Assembly (NCBI GenBank): GCA_016946835.1
Contig: JACVTC010000006.1
Coordinates: 491,001-555,000, forward strand
Direction: 5' to 3'
Origin: Neocallimastix lanati (nom. inval.)
Lineage: Eukaryota; Neocallimastigomycota; Neocallimastigomycetes; Neocallimastigales; Neocallimastigaceae
DNA length: 64,000 nucleotides
The notes beneath the pieces are model-generated. The model was not told the DNA's origin, did not search any database, and saw only the letters and a program-made list of their open reading frames with translations. Shown one piece after another: positions 59,721 through 64,000 of this stretch (within the stretch, counting starts at the first letter, position 1; each line of letters starts with the position of its first letter). A program made the position numbers and the translations under genes.

Positions 59721-60779
59721 AACCAAGGGTGGTACACATCTGAAATAAAAAAAAAAAAATTCCTCACTAAAAATTTTATATTTACTATTTTATCTAGCCA
59801 AATACCTTATATATTTAGTTTATTAAATATATCAATATTTATAAAAACTATTTTGATATCAATTGAAAAATATATAATAAATATTTTTTTCATATACTAA
59901 AAATATTAGAATTTCTTTCATTTTAAATTTTAATTAAAATTTTGTTTCCTTTAAACAATTTTAATTATCATTAATTTTAATTTTATATAATATATTATTA
60001 TAATATAGTAAATTAATATAAAAATGTTAAAACTAATAAAAAAAATTATATAAATTATAAACTTCCTTCTTTATACTTTTATTGTTTTTGTTGAATATTT
60101 TTATTATTTTTTTTTTTCTTTTTTAATTATTTTTTTTTATAAAATAATTTAGTTAAAAATTTTAAAAATGATTTTAAAAAATAAATTATTAGAATAAATT
60201 GTTTAATTATTCCATATATAAGTTGTTTAATTTTTCCATATAAAAATTATTTAATTTTTTAAATTATACTAACTAATTTCATATTAATTAAATTTTTACT
60301 ATAAATATTTTAGTATTTTTCGTTTTTTAATGAACTATTTATGTATTAAAGTGTTACTTTTAATTACATGAATTATTTATATTCTACAAATTACATTTTA
60401 ATTAAAACATAAAACATTACATAAAATTCTAGTAATTTAAGCCACTGATGTTACTTATTTACATAAGATATTAATCAAAAAAAAAAAAAAAAAATTAAAT
60501 AAATTATAAAAAGTTAAACTTTATTCAAATTTTTTTATTAAAATTTTTGATAAAACCAAACTTCAGAAAGAATGCTAAAAAAAAATATAATAAGTTAAAC
60601 TTTAATTTTAAACATTCCTCCTAAAGTTTGATTTTATCTAAATTTTACAAAGATAGATTCTTTGAATTTATTAAATAAATTTGTATTTAAATATATTGTG
60701 AAACCATTGGCTAAATTATTTTCAGATTTTATATAATTTAATTTTATTTTATTTTTTTTATATAAGTTCCCTTATATTA
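59721..60779. other. AT-rich intergenic DNA
   Basis: No gene seen. It includes ACATTACATAAAATTCTAGT near 60414 and ACTAATTTCATATTAATTAA near 60270, both of which recur near 61185 and 61291. Confidence 0.5.
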
Positions 60780-61330
60780 TGATATTTTATGTCTATATTT
60801 CTATATGTCTGGATTTAGGATTTATTGTTTTGTTTTCACTATTAAATATTGCATCTTAATTGTCCACTTTCGGTGGTAGAAACAGAAACACAATGTTGTA
60901 ATTTTGAATATCATGAGGTAGATCCTGTGTTCGTTTTAAAAATGAAACCAGTTGATCTATAATTATTTGTCATTAACAAATCTTTCGTGGCTGTAATATT
61001 TCCTGTCTTTTTAATTATATTTTTTTTTCTTTAAAATACAGAGTCAATGAGACTCTTGATATTTTAATATTTTTCTTTTTTAATAAACTTTTATTTTATT
61101 TATTAAAGATTTTTTTTTATTACACGAATTATTTTTAATTTTTAAGTTAACATTTTAACATTTTAATATAAATAAAGCACAAAACATTACATAAAATTCT
61201 AGTAAAACAAGCCACAAATCTTATTTATTTACTTAAAGTATTAATTAAAAAAATATATATAAAATAAACTATGTTTAACTTTATTTTTAACACTAATTTC
61301 ATATTAATTAAAATTTTACTATAAATATAG
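60265..61330. repeat. Dispersed direct repeat flanking a copia scrap
   Basis: Two similar segments: ACATTACATAAAATTCTAGT with about 70 bases around it, at about 60410-60490 and 61182-61260; and ACTAATTTCATATTAATTAA followed by ACTATAAATAT, at about 60270-60312 and 61291-61327. Their order differs between the two sides, so this is not a simple pair of LTRs. They surround the copia RNase H relic. Confidence 0.5.
60780..61000 (-). pseudogene. Ty1/copia RNase H scrap
   Basis: The minus strand reads STGFIFKTNTGSTS, a stop, then YSKLQHCVSVSTTESGQL, and further on NPKSRHIEI. These correspond to the copia RNase H segments (GyxF...G..sW.SKkQ..v..SStEsE, then ..RTKHIDI). Stops break it. Confidence 0.8.
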
Positions 61331-61610
61331 TTTAAATTAACAAAAAACAAAATAATTAAGCATTTTATTTGATATTATATTTCAATAAATATAAAGAAAA
61401 TAAAGAATATAAAAATATATATGTATATATATATAAAAAATATTAATATTTTTCTTATAAAAAAACAAATTAAATAAAATAAAAAAAAAGATTAACGTTT
61501 TAAACTTTCTCTATAAAGAAATTTCAATTGTAATTCATAAGACAAAATATTATTAGTAAATATAGTTAAAATAATTAATTTAAAATAAATATATTCTATT
61601 ATTTTTGAAG
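61001..61610. other. Upstream flank of the ankyrin gene
   Basis: AT-rich with no gene. It includes GAGTCAATGAGACTC, a short inverted repeat near 61041, and A/T runs up to the start codon. Confidence 0.5.
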
Positions 61611-64000
61611 ATGGAAAAACAATTGGAAATTCCTGAATTTGTAACACCATGTTTACCAGGAATTCAACATGAATATTATGGAAACTATCACTTACAATAT
61701 TCTAATATTACATCAAGTTTATTAATATTAACTAATGATTCTCTTTTTTCAGCAATAAAAACTGGAGATTTATCATTAGTTAAAAAATTTTTTCCTAAAT
61801 TTAAGAATGTTATTAATCAGATAAGAACACCAAGTGGTTTATACCCTTTACATATTGCTTCAATTAAAGGACATTATGAAATTGTAAAATATTTAGTAGA
61901 AGAACAAAATGCTTTAGTTGATATTATTGATAATGAAAAAGAAGTAAATATATAAAATTAATATTATATTAATGATGTTAATATTAATTCAGTGTTTTTT
62001 TAATAAATAAAAAGTTATATTTAAAGAATAAATTAATAATTTTGAAATGCCATGTTTAATAATCATAAATTAAAATATATATATATATATATATAGACTC
62101 CATTATTAAAAGCAGCTTATAATGGACATAAAAATATAGTTCAATATTTAAAAATGAAAAATGCAAATGTAGATTATAAAGATCGTGAGGGATGGTCCTC
62201 ATTACATAATGCTTGTAGTCGTGGCTTTTTAGATATTGTTCAATTTCTTATTAATTCTGAGGCTGATATTAATTGTCAGAATGTTACAGGCCAAACCCCT
62301 CTAAGTAATTTTTTTTATGGAAATATATATAAATATATATAATTAAATGAAATTAAAAAATAATAATTAAAAAAAATTTATTTTTATTTAATTTATATTA
62401 ATAGTGATTGCTAGTTCAAAAGGATATATAGATATTGTACAGTTATTGATTATGACAAATGTTAATCCTTTATTGAAAAACAATCTTGGAGAAACCGCAT
62501 ATGATATAGCAGCACAAAATAATGAATATTACATTTGTGCTATATTAGAAAATTATGAAAAAGAATACATAAAGAAAAATAATTTAAGTAAGTTTATAAA
62601 ATATAAATAAAAAAATTATAAATATTTATTTATTTAATAATATTATAGATTGTATATTATATATATATATTTTTAAAAAAAAAATAGAATATTAGAATTA
62701 AATTTAATTTGTATATATATATATATATATATAAAAAAAGTCAATATGAAATTTTATTTAATTAAAACTAAATATTATACATTTCATTAACAAAAATATA
62801 AAATTAATATTTTAAATTTTAAATTTTAATTTTTAAATCTAATGAAGGTGAGGCAATTACACATAATACAGTAACGGAAATGATTTTTGAAAATCAACGT
62901 TCATCAGTACTATCGATTAATAATTTTTCAAGCGAAAATCTTCTAAAAACAGATAAATGTGGTCCTTGGAGTAATAAGTATGGTACTCCTTGTAATAAAG
63001 AAGATATTAAACTTCCTAAATCTAATAATAGTAATGGATGGTTCTGGATGACTGATTGGGCTATTGATTATAAAAGTCCTAAAGTTAATAAAAATGATGG
63101 ATGGCAATATGCAAAAAGTTTTGAAGATAAACCGGAAATGTGGAGTAGTGAACCAATAAAAGGTTTATCATCAATTGGGGGTTGTGTGAGAAGAAGAATT
63201 TGGATTCGTATTCGAAAGAGAAAATATATTAACATATCACCAAATACAAATCCAAATGTTTATGTTGATGCATCAGCAAGTAGTAGTAATAATAATGCTA
63301 ATAAACTCAATAATAACAATAGTAACAATTTAATAATTATGAATGATAAAAGAACTACAAATGATAGTAATAATGACAATAATAATACTAATAATAGTAC
63401 CAATGATCCTAAAGGAAAAAAACCAATGGAAAATGAAAATGAAACAAATAAAAATTCAATAAACTCACAAGTAAGTCAGTATCTACTAGAAGCAAGAAAT
63501 ATAGTCAATGAAGAAGAATATTCGTGGGAATATATTTCAAAGAATGAAGTTAATATAAATATCATAGAAAGTCAATTTCAAAAGTATACTAAAGCTATTG
63601 AGTATTTATTAAATAAAAATAAAGGTAAATATACATATTATAAGAAGTTAAATGTTATAAAAATAATCAAATTATTATAAAATAAAATTTAATAAAATTA
63701 TAATATAAATCCAATAATATTGGATAATATTGAATAATAACTAATTATATACTTTAATTAATAAAGAAAAAAAATTAACAGAATCAAAAGAAATGTCAAA
63801 ACAAATAGAAAATTATTTGGAAAAAGCTGAATATCTGAAAGCAAAATTGAGTAAATTAAAAAATAATAGTAATAATAATCAAGAAAAAAATAAAAATATA
63901 AATCCAAATATTAGAACAATAGGAAATATAATGAATTATTCTTCTTCATCTGAAAGTTTGTTATCACCAAATGCCCAATGGGAAAGAGATGAAAATGCCC
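61611..64000 (+). CDS. Ankyrin-DysF-MIT protein, 3' end outside the window
   Basis: Exons 61611-61943, 62097-62304, 62405-62587, 62848-63624 and 63782 onward, joined in phases 0, 1, 1 and 1, give at least 573 residues. The start is the first ATG, two codons into the open stretch. At least four ankyrin repeats lie at about 45-230 (PSGLYPLHIASIKGHYEIVK, REGWSSLHNACSRGFLDIVQ, TGQTPLMIASSKGYIDIVQ). A DysF/peroxin-type module follows at about 280-368: CGPWSNKYG, NGWFWMTDWAIDYKSP, DGWQYAKSF, VRRRIWIRIRKRK. An Asn-rich spacer comes next, then an MIT-like helical hairpin at about 450-535 (QYLLEARNIVNEEEYSWEY, FQKYTKAIEYLLN, MSKQIENYLEKAEYLKAKL). DysF domains occur in peroxisomal and membrane-repair proteins, and MIT domains bind ESCRT-III tails, so a membrane-remodelling adaptor is inferred. 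The visible last residues end in SPNAQWERDENA. Confidence 0.85.
61944..62096 (+). other. Intron 1 of the ankyrin-DysF-MIT gene
   Basis: GTAAAT donor and a TA-repeat body with TATAG acceptor, phase 0. It joins NEKE to TPLLKAAYNGHKNIV, restoring an ankyrin repeat. Confidence 0.8.
62305..62404 (+). other. Intron 2 of the ankyrin-DysF-MIT gene
   Basis: GTAATT donor and TTAATAG acceptor, phase 1. The join restores GQTPL-MIASSKG, the signature TPLHxA ankyrin turn. Confidence 0.85.
62588..62847 (+). other. Intron 3 of the ankyrin-DysF-MIT gene
   Basis: GTAAGT donor and AATGAAG acceptor, phase 1. The join gives KKNNL-SEAITHNTVTEM. Confidence 0.7.
63625..63781 (+). other. Intron 4 of the ankyrin-DysF-MIT gene
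   Basis: GTAAAT donor and AATTAACAG acceptor, phase 1. The join gives YLLNKNK-ESKEMSKQIENYL, linking helices 2 and 3 of the MIT-like hairpin. Confidence 0.75.

Overview
The window is very AT-rich eukaryotic DNA: long A/T homopolymers, (AAT)n/(TTA)n arrays, poly-Asn/Ser/Gln protein tracts, and short A/T-rich GT..AG introns. The best inference is an anaerobic gut fungus (Neocallimastigomycota). Reasons are the extreme AT bias, fungal-style introns, a chromovirus retrotransposon, and a receptor that joins a solute-binding-protein-like ectodomain to a class C-type seven-helix domain, a combination I know from that phylum. Dictyostelids also have AT-rich genomes and poly-Asn, but the gene and transposon set fits a fungus better.

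Five host genes are supported. (1) 4226-15729 (+): a 3594-residue Sel1-repeat protein in four exons, with Sel1 helices scattered between huge low-complexity tracts. (2) 36256-38091 (+): a G3BP/Nxt3-like NTF2+RRM protein in three exons. (3) 49702-50652 (-): a secreted alpha/beta hydrolase/esterase. (4) about 58041-55194 (-): a solute-binding-like/7TM receptor in at least four exons, with the 5' end unresolved. (5) 61611 to beyond the right edge (+): an ankyrin-DysF-MIT protein in at least five exons. These genes stand far apart and show no operon-like or pathway linkage.

Most other recognisable sequence is a layered graveyard of retroelements. A Ty3/gypsy chromovirus (19708-26536) is essentially intact: one 1442-codon Gag-Pol ORF, 641-bp LTRs that differ at one base by eye, and a 5-bp target duplication. 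It sits inside an 18-bp repeat that encodes NNINEE in the connector of a decayed Ty1/copia element on the minus strand. A nearly full-length LINE (39228-44420) has a single nonsense codon at a conserved Trp. It is bounded by a 12-bp target duplication and is nested in an older LINE tail. Two more LINE relics lie at 16903-17965 and 45720-48028. Scraps of gypsy Gag, RT, RNase H and integrase and of copia RNase H lie at 18775-18825, 19187-19530, 52560-53110, 53355-54830, 59525-59720 and 60780-61000.

The remaining intergenic DNA (1-4225, 29400-36255, 50653-52110 and others) is microsatellite-like A/T sequence. It includes a dispersed motif, AATAAATACTCTTTTTATT, found in at least three distant blocks. 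I saw no rRNA, tRNA, CRISPR or bacterial-type operon. All exon joins were made by eye from reading frame, GT..AG signals and family similarity. No alignment was run.
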